Part shown: in pieces, positions 25,546-35,223 of the stretch
Layout: each line of letters begins with the position of its first letter
How positions within the stretch are numbered: position 1 is the first letter of the stretch
NCBI GenBank assembly: GCA_963798195.1
Contig: CAWCSF010000011.1
Coordinates: 1 to 64,000, forward strand
Length of the DNA: 64,000 nt
Origin: CAVSRC01 sp963798195
Lineage (GTDB): Bacteria > Pseudomonadota > Alphaproteobacteria > Rhizobiales > Kaistiaceae
Direction: 5' to 3'
The notes under the pieces: generated by a model
The model's database searches: none
Told to the model about the DNA's origin: nothing
What the model saw: the letters and a program-made list of their open reading frames with translations, nothing else
Program-made: the position numbers and the translations under genes

Positions 25546-26970
25546 ATGGACAAGCTGAAATTCTACATCGACGGCGATTGGGTGGATCCCGCCATCCCGT
25601 CGACTCTCGGCGTCGTCAATCCGGCGACCGAGGAGACCTTCGCGCGGATCAGCCTGGGCTCCGAGCGGGATGTCGACAGGGCGGCCGCGGCGGCACGACG
25701 TGCATTTGCGACATACTCCGAAACGAGCGTCGAGGACCGTCTCTCTTTTCTTCACAGGATCATCGCGGGCTTCAAAGCGCGCCTGCCGGAACTGGCGCGG
25801 ACGATGACGCTCGAAATGGGTGCGCCCATTACGTTCGCGACCCAGCGCCAGGCGACAGTGGCGCTCTTCCATTTTGAAGAAGCCGCGCGGGTTCTCGCCC
25901 AATACCGGTTCGAGGAGCGGATGGGGAACGGCATCGTCCGCCGAGAACCGATCGGTGTCTGCGGACTGATCACGCCGTGGAACTGGCCCTTGAACCAGGT
26001 TTCCTCAAAAGTCGCACCAGCGCTCGCAACCGGCTGCACGGTGGTCCTGAAACCCAGCGAGATCGCGCCGCTCAGCTCGATGCTGTTGGCTGAGATCATC
26101 CACGAAGCCGGTGTTCCGGCTGGCGCCTTCAATCTTGTGAACGGTTATGGACCGACGGTGGGTGAAGCGATTGCTGCGCACCGCGACATCGACATGGTGT
26201 CGTTCACCGGCTCGACGACGGCCGGTATCCGGGTGGCCAAGCTCGCGGCTGACACGATCAAGCGGGTCGCGCAGGAACTGGGCGGCAAGTCCGCCAACAT
26301 CATCCTTCCGGATGCCGATCTGAAAGTGTCCGTGATCGAGGGCGTCCACGCCTGCTACACGAACGCCGGCCAAAACTGCCAATCGCCCACACGCATGCTT
26401 GTTCCCCGCGCGCAGCGGCAGGCGGCATTCGAGGCTGCCCGCGAGGCCGTAGACACAATCCGCCTCGGAGACCCGCTCGATCCTGCCTCCACCATGGGAC
26501 CACTGGTGAGCCAGGCGCAGTTCGACAAGGTTCAGGATCTCATTCAGTCGGGCGTCGATGAAGGTGCGATCGTTGTGGCCGGTGGAACCGGGCGCCCAGC
26601 GGAATTGAACCGCGGTTTCTATGTGCGCCCAACGGTGTTTGGGGACGTGACGCCCGCGATGCGGATCGCGCGCGAGGAAATCTTCGGCCCCGTGCTTTCG
26701 ATCATCAACTACGACACCGAGGAGGAGGCGATCGAGATCGCGAACGATACGCCCTTCGGACTTGCGGGCTTCGTCCAGTCCAAGGATCCGCAGCGTGCCC
26801 GCAAGGTCGCCAACCGGATTCGCGCGGGTCGTGTCTACCTCAACGGTGCCCCCTTCGACCGCAGCCTGCCGTTCGGCGGCTACAAGCAGTCGGGCAACGG
26901 GCGCGAGTTCGGGCAGTTCGGCTTCGAGGAGTATCTCGAGGTCAAGGCAATCCTTGGCGATCCTGCCTAG
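25546..26970 (+). CDS. NAD(P)-dependent aldehyde dehydrogenase
   Basis: 474 residues, complete. Catalytic Cys278 in NAGQNCQSP, general base Glu244 in QELGGKSANI, cofactor-site FTGSTTAG and ITPWNWPLN, and a C-terminal LPFGGYKQSGNGRE. It oxidises an aldehyde to the acid in the BKACE-SDR-ALDH set. Nothing marks the substrate. Confidence 0.92.
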   Translation: MDKLKFYIDGDWVDPAIPSTLGVVNPATEETFARISLGSERDVDRAAAAARRAFATYSETSVEDRLSFLHRIIAGFKARLPELARTMTLEMGAPITFATQRQATVALFHFEEAARVLAQYRFEERMGNGIVRREPIGVCGLITPWNWPLNQVSSKVAPALATGCTVVLKPSEIAPLSSMLLAEIIHEAGVPAGAFNLVNGYGPTVGEAIAAHRDIDMVSFTGSTTAGIRVAKLAADTIKRVAQELGGKSANIILPDADLKVSVIEGVHACYTNAGQNCQSPTRMLVPRAQRQAAFEAAREAVDTIRLGDPLDPASTMGPLVSQAQFDKVQDLIQSGVDEGAIVVAGGTGRPAELNRGFYVRPTVFGDVTPAMRIAREEIFGPVLSIINYDTEEEAIEIANDTPFGLAGFVQSKDPQRARKVANRIRAGRVYLNGAPFDRSLPFGGYKQSGNGREFGQFGFEEYLEVKAILGDPA

Positions 26971-27096
26971 CGCTTGGGCGGATGGCTCCAGGACATGCTG
27001 CAGCACATGACGTTCAGGGTTGGAGAAGAAGCCAAGGCTGCAATTTCATTTTCAGGATTTACGTCGACTGCAAAACGCTACCAGGAGGAAAAAATC

Positions 27097-28234
27097 ATGC
27101 AACGACTTGCGAGACTGACTTTCGGCGCCGCGTGCCTGCTTTCGAGCGGAGTCATGGCGGCTGATGTCACCCTGCCCCAGACACTCGTATGGACGAGCTT
27201 CGACACGGGCAGCCTGGGCTACAACCAATCGATTGCCGTCGGGAAGGCTCTACAGGATGCCTATGGCATCTCTCTACGCGTGCTGCCGACCAGCACCGAC
27301 CAGTCCCGCCTCGCCCCGGCGCGGGATGGCCGCGTGCCCTTCGCGTTGTCGGGCAGCGATGTGTTCTATGCCTTCGAGGGCGTGCTCGGCTACGCCTCGC
27401 CAGATTGGGGCCCGCAGCCTCTCACGGCGCTGATACTTGCCGGCGCGAAGAACTGTCTCGCGCTGGGTGTCGCCGCAAATGGCGGCATGAACACGATCGC
27501 AGACGTCAAGGGCAAGCGGGTTGGCTGGGTGGTCGGTTCGCCGGCACTGCAGTCCAACGTGCGCGCCTTCCTCGCTTTCGCCGGCTTGACCACCGATGAC
27601 GTGCAACTCGTCGAGGCAGCCGAGCTATGCCGGAGCCTGGCAGGCCTTCGCCGCCGGCCAGATCGATGCCATGACCGCCGTGACCAGCGGTAGCGGCCTC
27701 ATCGAACAGGCTGCCGCCTCGGCGCAGGGCTTGAAGTGGCTCCCGACCCCGCTCAGCGACAAGGAAGGCTGGACGCGTCTGCAGAACGCCAGCCCCCATT
27801 TCTCGCCGCGCACAGCGACGGTGGGCGTCCATATGGATGCGGACCATCCGCTCGAATGTATCGGCGTGCCCTATCCGGCGCTCGTCACCTACTCGGCGGA
27901 TGACGATCTTGCCTACAACGTAGTCAAGGCCATCAACGACCAGGTTGACGTTTATTCAAAGGCGCAATCCGGCACCGAAGGCTGGGCATCGGACGCGCAG
28001 GTCTACGACTGGGTGGTTCCCTTCAACAACGCGGCCATCAAGTATTACAAGGAAGTGGGCACCTGGACCGACGACATGCAGAAGCACAACGACCAGCTCG
28101 TTGCGCGTGGCAAGATAATCCAGGACGCCTGGAAGAAGATGGCGGGTGTGACCGGCGACGATTTTTCCAAGAAGTGGCTGAAGGTGCGCGCGGACGCGCT
28201 CGAAGCCGCCGGCATGGTCGCCTATCACAAGTAA
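27097..28234 (+). pseudogene. TAXI-family TRAP solute receptor, frameshifted
   Basis: AGGAGGAA precedes ATG 27097 and a Sec signal peptide (about 22 residues, ending VMAAD). The TAXI receptor fold is read to DVQLVEAAE, then the frame is lost; it resumes as SYAGAWQAFAAGQIDAMTAV in the frame that ends at 28234. Removing one C from the CC at about 27620-27621 restores an uninterrupted protein of about 378 residues. The permease follows eight bases later, so an intact receptor would be needed for transport. It is either a sequence error or a recent loss. Confidence 0.82.
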
Positions 28235-28241
28235 GAAGAAC

Positions 28242-30233
28242 ATGTCCCAGGTCGAGAACACCTTCTACGACGGCGAGGCGGCCCCCGCGCGTCAAGTGCA
28301 CGGAGCCGCGACATTCGTGGTCCGTGCCTTCACCGTGGCCCTGCTGCTCCTCGGGATCAATCAGACCTTCAATTTCGGGTCTGTGTGGCACTTCACGATC
28401 CTCGAGAACCAGTACCTCTACGGGGTTCTGGCGCTGTCCATCCCGCTCGTATTCCTGCTCTTTCCGGGATGGAAGTCCCGGACAGGCAAGGGACCGGGTG
28501 TTCTCGACTGGGCCCTCGCGGCCATCGCTCTCGTGGCCCTGGGGTATTTCATCCTGAACTCCTACACCATCGTGATCAGCGGCTGGGAGATATCCCCGCC
28601 GATGGTCGCGGTCGTCATGAGCGCCATCCTCTGGGTGATCATGCTCGACGCAGGCCGTCGCACCGGCGGCCCCATCCTTGGCGGGATCGTGCTCTTCTTC
28701 TCCTGCTATCCGCTGTTCGCCGACAAGCTGCCGGGGCCGATCTCGGCCTTCAGTTCGCCCTTCGAGTACGTCGCCGCTTACCACGCCATGTCGCTGGAGA
28801 GCATTCTCGGCATCCCGATCAAGGCCTTCGCCACGCTCGTCTTCGGCTTCGTGGTCTTCGGCGCGGCGCTCGAACACACCGGCGCGGGGCGCTTCTTCAT
28901 CAATCTCGCTTTCTCGCTTCTCGGTCACGTCCGGGGCGGACCGGCCAAGGTCGCGATCGTCTCGAGCGGCCTGATGGGCTCTCTCAGCGGCAGCGTCGTG
29001 ACCAACGTCCTCACCACCGGCGTGATGACCATTCCGGCCATGCGCAAGGTCGGCATCAAGGGCACCGTCGCCGCGGGCATCGAAACCTGCGCGTCCACGG
29101 GCGGCGTGCTGATGCCGCCGGTCATGGGTGCCGCGGCTTTCGTCATGGCGGATTTCCTGCAGGTTCCCTACGCGACGATCGCCATCGCCGCTGCGATTCC
29201 GGCTTTTCTCTATTTCTTCGGGCTTTTCGTTCAGATCGATGCCCGCGCCGCCCGCGAAAATCTGCGCGGCCTGGCGAGTGAAGAGCTCCCCGACCTGAAG
29301 ACGACGCTGAAGGAAGGCTGGCACCACGTCTTCGCCTTCGCGCTGCTCACCGTCATGCTTCTCGTCATGCAGCAGGAGCAGTACGCCCCCTTCTACGCAA
29401 CCGCAGCGCTGCTGATCGTCAACCAGATCGTCTCCAAGACCGACCGGTGGGGAAAGAAGGAACTGCTCGGCTTCATCGACAGCCTCGCCCGCCTGTTCGC
29501 TACGCTTGCCGCCACTCTTGGCGCAGTCGGCATGATCGTCGGCGGCCTGCAGCAGACCGGCCTTGCCGGCACCCTCGTGAACGACCTTTTGTATATTGCC
29601 GGTGGTTCGCCCTACATGCTCCTCATCATGGGGGCGATCACGAGCCTCATCCTCGGCACCGGCATGACGGCGACCGCCTGCTACATTTTCCTTGCGGTGA
29701 TGCTCGCGCCTGCACTCATTCAGGTTGGCCTCGACCCGCTCGCAGTCCACCTCTACATCTTCTACTGGGGCATGCTCTCCTTCATCACGCCGCCGGTGGC
29801 GCTGGGCGCCTTCGCGGCGGCGTCGATCGCCAAGACGCCGCCGATGCGCACCGGGTTCGAGGCCATGAAGATCGGCAGCGTCATCTACTTCATCCCGTTC
29901 TTCTTCGTTTTCGACCCCGCTCTCATCACCCACGGGACCTGGGAGAACATCATCATCTCGACGGCGCTTGCCATCTTCGGCGTCTGGATCTTCGCGAGCG
30001 GAATCCAGGGCTACATCGTCGGCGTGGGACCGATCTTCAAGGATGGTCCCTTCGCCTGGGTTCTGCGCCTGCCGCTCCTGGTCGGCGCGATCCTCATCGC
30101 CTTGCCAGGCGAGGCGGTGCCCGGGCTGAACGACTGGCAATTGCTGGGCATCGGCCTCCTCGTCATGGCGCCGACCGTTGTCACCGCACTGATCCTCAAC
30201 CGTCGCTTTGCGCCACAGATGCGGCCCGCCTGA
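28242..30233 (+). CDS. TRAP transporter fused small/large permease (TAXI type)
   Basis: 663 residues with about 16-18 membrane segments. The first four form the DctQ-like part, the rest the DctM-like part, as in fused TAXI-TRAP permeases. Typical loops GGPAKVAIVSSGLMGSLSGS and SFITPPVALGAFAAASIA are visible. The substrate is carried in with sodium ions after capture by the receptor encoded just upstream. It is probably an organic acid linked to the BKACE/ALDH genes. Confidence 0.92.
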   Translation: MSQVENTFYDGEAAPARQVHGAATFVVRAFTVALLLLGINQTFNFGSVWHFTILENQYLYGVLALSIPLVFLLFPGWKSRTGKGPGVLDWALAAIALVALGYFILNSYTIVISGWEISPPMVAVVMSAILWVIMLDAGRRTGGPILGGIVLFFSCYPLFADKLPGPISAFSSPFEYVAAYHAMSLESILGIPIKAFATLVFGFVVFGAALEHTGAGRFFINLAFSLLGHVRGGPAKVAIVSSGLMGSLSGSVVTNVLTTGVMTIPAMRKVGIKGTVAAGIETCASTGGVLMPPVMGAAAFVMADFLQVPYATIAIAAAIPAFLYFFGLFVQIDARAARENLRGLASEELPDLKTTLKEGWHHVFAFALLTVMLLVMQQEQYAPFYATAALLIVNQIVSKTDRWGKKELLGFIDSLARLFATLAATLGAVGMIVGGLQQTGLAGTLVNDLLYIAGGSPYMLLIMGAITSLILGTGMTATACYIFLAVMLAPALIQVGLDPLAVHLYIFYWGMLSFITPPVALGAFAAASIAKTPPMRTGFEAMKIGSVIYFIPFFFVFDPALITHGTWENIIISTALAIFGVWIFASGIQGYIVGVGPIFKDGPFAWVLRLPLLVGAILIALPGEAVPGLNDWQLLGIGLLVMAPTVVTALILNRRFAPQMRPA

Positions 30234-30286
30234 TCGGCCATTCGGGAGCGCGAGCGAGTCCAAGTCCGTAGTGCGAGAAAGAATTC

Positions 30287-30907
30287 ATGAATCCCGATAA
30301 CACCGCCCGTCTGCAAGCGCTCCTCGATCGCGAGGAGTTGTTCGACCTTGTGCGGCGCGAGCGCTTCGCGCGCGACCAGCGTCGCTTCGACGTCATGCTC
30401 GATTGCTTCCACGAAGATGCCACCATCCGCTCAAGCTGGTACGACGGCCGCGGCGGCGCGGCCTATGTCGAGGCGACGCGCAAGTGGATGCTCACGGCAG
30501 GGAACAGCAAGCACTGGGTGTTTCCCGCCTACGCGCGGGTGATCGGCGACCGGGCGACCGTGGAGAGTCCGGCCATGATCTTCAACCGGGCAAGGCTTGC
30601 AGACGTGGAAGTCGACTTCCACGTGTTTTGCCGGTTCTTCTCGCGCGCGCTTAGGGTCGACGGAGTCTGGAAGCTGTTCAGCTTCGAGGTCCTTTTCGAG
30701 CGGGACATCATGCGCGCCGTCAACGCCGAGGAAAAACTGCCAGTCGACTGGCAGCTTCTCGCGACGCTGCGGCCTTCATACCAATTCCTCGCGTACATCC
30801 AGATCAGTCGCGGGGTGAAGGTCAATCCGAATCTGCTCGGCGATGACCGGCCGGAAGAGTTGAGTGCATTTCACGACAACGAGGAGCGGTGGCTGAACGG
30901 CAAGTGA
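30287..30907 (+). CDS. SnoaL-like (NTF2-fold) protein
   Basis: 206 residues. The N-terminal 130 residues have the SnoaL-like polyketide-cyclase/ring-hydroxylating pattern: a helical start with RERFARDQRRFDVMLDCF and HEDATIRSSWYDGRG, then beta strands. Proteins of this fold bind small hydrophobic or aromatic ligands and may be isomerases or dehydratases. It is 53 bp after the TRAP permease and is probably the last gene of that operon. Confidence 0.75.
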   Translation: MNPDNTARLQALLDREELFDLVRRERFARDQRRFDVMLDCFHEDATIRSSWYDGRGGAAYVEATRKWMLTAGNSKHWVFPAYARVIGDRATVESPAMIFNRARLADVEVDFHVFCRFFSRALRVDGVWKLFSFEVLFERDIMRAVNAEEKLPVDWQLLATLRPSYQFLAYIQISRGVKVNPNLLGDDRPEELSAFHDNEERWLNGK

Positions 30908-31195
30908 ACGACGCAGATTTCTTGCCCTAAGCATCTCTCGTCTGGATGCGCGACGATCCAGGAGGCTATCGCGGCCGCCGATCTCATCCATGTTCGACGC
31001 CATACCCGGTCGCACCCGGCGGGCTAGTCCGGCTGCCGCCCGGTCTATGGGCTGGGAATGATGCGGGGGCAGGTCTCCCAATCCGCGATTTTTCTGGCGT
31101 TGCTGCCGTGCCGTGAACCAAGGCTGCCATTGGCCTGAACTCAGCCCCTGAGACTCCAACCAGCGCTCGTCCGCAAATAAACGTAAGCAGGCAGG

Positions 31196-32215
31196 TCAGC
31201 CGATCTCGATGAGGGCCTTGATGAGGCCCGTCTTCTGGACCGCCCAGACAGGCAAGTTTTCGACGGCGTCGACGAGGCTGGTGCGGTGGGTGACAATCTT
31301 GTCGACCGGGACTTTGCCGGCGCGGATTGCCGCTATGACCCGCTCGAAATCCTCGCTGGTGGCATTCCGGCTTCCGAGCAGGGTCATCTCCTTGCGATGG
31401 AAATCGGGATCCATGAACGCCAGTGGCCCTTTCACGACGCTAACCAGCACGTAGCGCCCGCCATGCGCCACGTATTCGAAGCCCGTCTCCATTGCCCGTG
31501 GATTGCCGGTTGCATCGAGCACCACGTCGAAGCCATCGCCGCCGGTGTGCGCGCCGATCGCAGATGATGGATCACCGCTTGCGGCAATGCTCGTAACGCC
31601 AGCAATGGCGTTTGCAGCAGCGGCCCGCTCCATGTCGTGATCGAACACAGCCACCTCAGCCCCCGTCAGGCGCGCAAACAGCGCCGCGCCCAAACCAATG
31701 GGGCCAGCGCCCACGACCAGCACCCTGTCGCCCGCTGTCACCGAACCTCGCCTGATCGCGTGCGCTCCAATCGACAGGAATTCGACCGTCGCACATTCGT
31801 CAGCGGTGAGACCGGGCGCGCGGACCAGACTGCTCACCGGCAACGAGAGAAGACCGGTCATGCCGCCGTCCTGGTGAACGCCCAAAACTGAAATGTTGAC
31901 ACAGCAGTTTGGCTTGCCGGCGCGACAGGCGATGCAGTGACCACAGGAGAGGTATGGATTGACGACGCACAGGTCGCCTGACGAGAACCCGACCCCTTCC
32001 TGGGCTTCGACGACTTCGACGGCCAGTTCGTGACCCATCACGCGAGGATACTGAAGGTAGGGGTGCTTGCCCTCGTAGATATGGAAATCCGTGCCGCAGA
32101 TGCCGACGCGAAGCGGGCGGACCAGCACATGGCCCTCTTCAGACGGCGGGGCAGACCTTTGCACGACGGCAAGCTTGCCCGGCGCCTCGCATACGAGTGT
32201 ATCGATGAACTGCAT
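31196..32215 (-). CDS. zinc-dependent alcohol dehydrogenase (sugar-acid dehydrogenase-like)
   Basis: 339 residues. Catalytic zinc ligands lie in GICGTDFH and GHE; structural zinc in SCGHCIACRAGKPNCC; NAD motif VVGAGPIGLGAALFA. It is close to L-galactonate/L-gulonate 5-dehydrogenase or threonine-type dehydrogenases. It is downstream of a ribose-type ABC transporter, separated from the receptor gene by a strong hairpin, and probably oxidises the imported sugar or sugar acid. Confidence 0.87.
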   Translation of the reverse strand: MQFIDTLVCEAPGKLAVVQRSAPPSEEGHVLVRPLRVGICGTDFHIYEGKHPYLQYPRVMGHELAVEVVEAQEGVGFSSGDLCVVNPYLSCGHCIACRAGKPNCCVNISVLGVHQDGGMTGLLSLPVSSLVRAPGLTADECATVEFLSIGAHAIRRGSVTAGDRVLVVGAGPIGLGAALFARLTGAEVAVFDHDMERAAAANAIAGVTSIAASGDPSSAIGAHTGGDGFDVVLDATGNPRAMETGFEYVAHGGRYVLVSVVKGPLAFMDPDFHRKEMTLLGSRNATSEDFERVIAAIRAGKVPVDKIVTHRTSLVDAVENLPVWAVQKTGLIKALIEIG

Positions 32216-32265
32216 TTCGGAACCGCCGTCTCTTGGATACGGGTCGGGGGGCGTCAGGCGGAATC

Positions 32266-32290
32266 GGGGGCTGGCGGTAAGCCAGCCCCC
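32266..32290 (-). terminator. GC-rich hairpin after the ABC receptor gene
   Basis: Perfect 10-bp stem GGGGGCTGGC/GCCAGCCCCC with a 5-base loop GGTAA, between the receptor stop (32303) and the dehydrogenase start (32215). No T-run follows on the minus strand, so it more likely protects the receptor mRNA or attenuates transcription than fully terminates it. Confidence 0.65.
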
Positions 32291-32302
32291 GGTGCCGCTA
32301 CG

Positions 32303-33220
32303 TCACTTGAACTTGTCCATATTCGCCTTCGTGACGAGCGCGGCGCCGGAGTCGATCAGCAACTCCACCTTTTCGCCTTTGATCGCCTTCACGAGCGCGT
32401 CGACACCGAGTTCGGCCATCTTCGAGGGGAACTGCGCGACCGATGCGTCCTCGATGCCGGCAGCCATCGCCTCCGCTTCACCGCAGCAGAAATCGAACCC
32501 GACCAGTATGAGGTGGCGGTCGAGCTTGGCGTTCTTGATTGCCTGCGCTGCGCCGGCCGCCGGCGGGCCGCAGGCGGCGTAGATCGCCTTGAGGTCCGGG
32601 TTAGCCGTCAGGATGTCCTGTGCGACGTTAATGCCCAGTTCCTCGGTGCAGTTGGTAGCCCCCTTGCCGACGATCTCGACATTGACGCCCTTGAGCCCGT
32701 CGAGCATGCCCTTGACGCGATCGTCGAGCGCCGGAACGCCGGGCACCCCTTCAAGGATTCCCAACTTGTCGCCATCCTTGAGGACCGTCTTCAGGTAGCC
32801 GCCGGCGATCGTGCCGGCATTGTAGTTGTTGGTCGTGGCGAGCGCCGTCTGGCCCTTCCAGTCGGGGATGCTGTTGTCCATCAGGACAACCTTCACGCCG
32901 GCGGCCACAGCCTTGTCGAGGGTCGAAGCGACTGTGGGATCGACGGGGGTGATGGCGATACCCTGCACGCCTTTGGTCACCATCGACTCGATGAGGGCAA
33001 TCTGCCCCTCGATGTCGGTGGCGGATGTACCTTGACCGAAGGTCACCTCAACGCCGGGATGTGCCGCCGCGTAAGCCTTGGCGGCGTCCTCCATCGTGGC
33101 GAAGAAGGGTACCGGGAATTTCGTTATGAATCCGATCTTCACCGAATCGGCGGCGAGGGCCGGCCCAGCGGCGATCGCAGCGGCAAGTGCCACTCCTCCG
33201 CATAGCATTCGTAATGTCAT
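32303..33220 (-). CDS. sugar ABC transporter substrate-binding protein (CUT2 type)
   Basis: 305 residues. A strong AAGGGAGGAG sits before ATG 33220, and a signal peptide ending ALAAD follows. The mature protein has the periplasmic-binding-protein type I pattern of RbsB-like receptors (VQGIAITPVDPTVASTLDKA, LMDNSIPDW, AIYAACGPPAAGAAQAI). It delivers a sugar or sugar acid to the permease encoded upstream in the operon. Ligand unknown. Confidence 0.9.
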   Translation of the reverse strand: MTLRMLCGGVALAAAIAAGPALAADSVKIGFITKFPVPFFATMEDAAKAYAAAHPGVEVTFGQGTSATDIEGQIALIESMVTKGVQGIAITPVDPTVASTLDKAVAAGVKVVLMDNSIPDWKGQTALATTNNYNAGTIAGGYLKTVLKDGDKLGILEGVPGVPALDDRVKGMLDGLKGVNVEIVGKGATNCTEELGINVAQDILTANPDLKAIYAACGPPAAGAAQAIKNAKLDRHLILVGFDFCCGEAEAMAAGIEDASVAQFPSKMAELGVDALVKAIKGEKVELLIDSGAALVTKANMDKFK

Positions 33221-33297
33221 GACTGCTCCTCCCTTGTCTGGATCGGCTCGATGCGGACCGATCCGGTCTCCCGCCGCCACACCGGCGGCGATTCTCT

Positions 33298-34062
33298 TCA
33301 GGCTTCGGCTCCGACGATCATCGCGACCAGCTCCTGCTGGTTCGCGCGCGTCGGCTTCAGCTCTCCGACCTTGCGACCCTGCCTCAGCACGACCGCGCGA
33401 TCCGCGAGTTCGACCACCTGTTCCATGTTGTGCGTGATGAGGATCACCGCGTTGCCCTCGGCGCGCAGTTGCCCGATCAGGTCGAGCACCTTGCGGGATT
33501 CGCGGACGCCGAGCGCGGCGGTTGGTTCGTCAAGGATCACGACCTTTCGCGCGAAGACGGTCGCCCGCGCCACGGCGATCGCCTGTCGCTGACCGCCTGA
33601 CATCAGCGCGACCGGCGCGTCGAACTTTGGCAGCGTCACCCTGAGCCGATCGATCACCGCAGCCGCTTCACGATCCATCGCACGGCGGTTGAGGAAGCGC
33701 AGCCCCATCGGCAGCCACGAAGGGAAGGCGATCTCGCGGCCGCAATAGAAGTTCTGCGCGGGCGTCAGATTGTCGAAGAGGGCAAGGTCCTGATAGACGG
33801 TCTCGATCCCCGCGCGCCGCGCGGCGGCCGGCGAGTGCAGCGAAGCCCTTTCGCCATCGAGGAGCACGTCGCCGGCGTCCAGCAGGTGAACACCGGCGAT
33901 GCATTTGACCAGCGTGGACTTGCCGGCGCCGTTGTCGCCCAGCAGAGCCAGCACCTCGCCTCGATAAGCATCCAGGCTGACATCCTTGAGCGCATGGACG
34001 GCGCCGAAACGTTTCTCGGCGTGGCGAACGGTGAGAACCGGCGCAGACGTCGGAGCGCTCAT
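33298..34062 (-). CDS. sugar ABC transporter ATP-binding protein (CUT2 type)
   Basis: 254 residues from ATG 34062, which overlaps the permease stop as ATGA. Walker A GDNGAGKST, signature LMSGGQRQAIAVARA, Walker B VVILDEPTAALG. It has a single ATPase domain, unlike two-domain RbsA, as in the FrcA/XylG-short type. Works with the permease at 34059 and the receptor at 32303. Confidence 0.92.
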   Translation of the reverse strand: MSAPTSAPVLTVRHAEKRFGAVHALKDVSLDAYRGEVLALLGDNGAGKSTLVKCIAGVHLLDAGDVLLDGERASLHSPAAARRAGIETVYQDLALFDNLTPAQNFYCGREIAFPSWLPMGLRFLNRRAMDREAAAVIDRLRVTLPKFDAPVALMSGGQRQAIAVARATVFARKVVILDEPTAALGVRESRKVLDLIGQLRAEGNAVILITHNMEQVVELADRAVVLRQGRKVGELKPTRANQQELVAMIVGAEA

Positions 34063-35105
34063 TGTGCCCTCGCCGCCTGAATGGTCCGGGCGCGCGCCTC
34101 CAGCCAATTTCGGAGCACGTCCGCCTCGACGGCCACGACGATGATCAGGCCGATGGCGATCATCTGGAAGAAGACGTCGACGCCGAGCAGATTCAGCGCA
34201 TTGCGGATGACGCCGATCATGAGCGCCCCGACGAGGGCATGGCCGAGATGGCCGCGCCCGCCGAGGAAGCTGGCTCCACCGATGATGACGGCGGCGATCG
34301 TATCCAGCTCAAGCAGGTTGCCGTACAGAGGCGAGCTTGCGGCGGTGCGCCCCGCGAGCACCACTGCACCGATCCCCGCGCACAATCCCGAAATGATGTA
34401 GGTGGAGATGAGCACCGCCTTGACGGGAATACCCATCTCGACGGCGGCTTCGGGCTGGCCGCCGACCGCGTAAAGCCATCGCCCCCAGACCATTGCCTTG
34501 GTCATTACGAAAAGTATGCCGCCGACGCCGAGCACAACGAAAAAGGAGTTCGGGACGCCGAAGGTCAACTCCCCGCCGATCAGCGTCACCAGGTCCGGCA
34601 TTCCACGCATCGTGGTGTGTCCGACCGAGAACTCCAGCGCCAGACCGCGACAGATGCTGAGCGAGGCAAGCGTGATGATGAACGGATGTGGCAGGCGTCC
34701 AAAAACATAGACCATGCCGTTGAAGGCACCGACGGCCGCGCCCGCGAGCAGCATCACCGCGATCACAACAGGCGCGGAATCGACCTGCCGGAACACGAGG
34801 CCGCCAACCACGGTGGCGAGCGCAAGGTTGGCGCCGACCGACAGATCTATGCCGCGGGTCAGGATGACAAGCTGCTGGCCCATGGCAACGATGGCGATGA
34901 CCGCCGTCTGCGCCAGAATGTTGCCGATGTTGACCGGCTTCAGGAAGTTCGGCGTCAGCAGGCCGATGATGCCGATCAGAATAATGAGGATCAGCAGCGG
35001 GCCGATGCCCAACAGCCGGAGACCCACGGAAACGCCGGAATTCCGCCCTGCCTGATCCAAAGACCGGGCGACTTCCGTTTCCTCCCCCATCGCCTCCGCC
35101 ACCAC
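34059..35105 (-). CDS. sugar ABC transporter permease (RbsC-like)
   Basis: 348 residues with about eight to ten membrane segments. The RbsC hallmark LTRGIDLSVGANLALATVVGG and the C-terminal IAAVIIGGASFLGGRGHLG are present. Start at GTG 35105; ATG 35090 is possible. First gene of the permease-ATPase-receptor-dehydrogenase operon, divergent from the GntR regulator. Confidence 0.9.
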   Translation of the reverse strand: MVAEAMGEETEVARSLDQAGRNSGVSVGLRLLGIGPLLILIILIGIIGLLTPNFLKPVNIGNILAQTAVIAIVAMGQQLVILTRGIDLSVGANLALATVVGGLVFRQVDSAPVVIAVMLLAGAAVGAFNGMVYVFGRLPHPFIITLASLSICRGLALEFSVGHTTMRGMPDLVTLIGGELTFGVPNSFFVVLGVGGILFVMTKAMVWGRWLYAVGGQPEAAVEMGIPVKAVLISTYIISGLCAGIGAVVLAGRTAASSPLYGNLLELDTIAAVIIGGASFLGGRGHLGHALVGALMIGVIRNALNLLGVDVFFQMIAIGLIIVVAVEADVLRNWLEARARTIQAARAQ

Positions 35106-35171
35106 TCAACTCGCCAAAGGCCAATTTCTGTTCCTTATAGAGAAAAAGCAGAACATAAAGGTAATCGTCAA

Positions 35172-35194
35172 ATTGTTTTTTATGGACTAACAAT
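35172..35194. promoter_or_regulatory. inverted repeat in the GntR/ABC divergent promoter
   Basis: ATTGTT (35172-35177) and AACAAT (35189-35194) with an 11-bp spacer, in an AT-rich 118-bp divergent region. Candidate operator for the GntR regulator whose gene starts at 35224. Confidence 0.45.
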
Positions 35195-35223
35195 CAATCA
35201 GAAATCGCAGGTACCTCTGTCCC

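Noticed and set aside
28038..30263. 741-codon minus-strand open frame opposite the TRAP permease
   Set aside because: Composition is Asp/Glu/Arg/His-rich low-complexity typical of the antisense of high-GC membrane-protein genes, and the plus strand encodes a clear permease.
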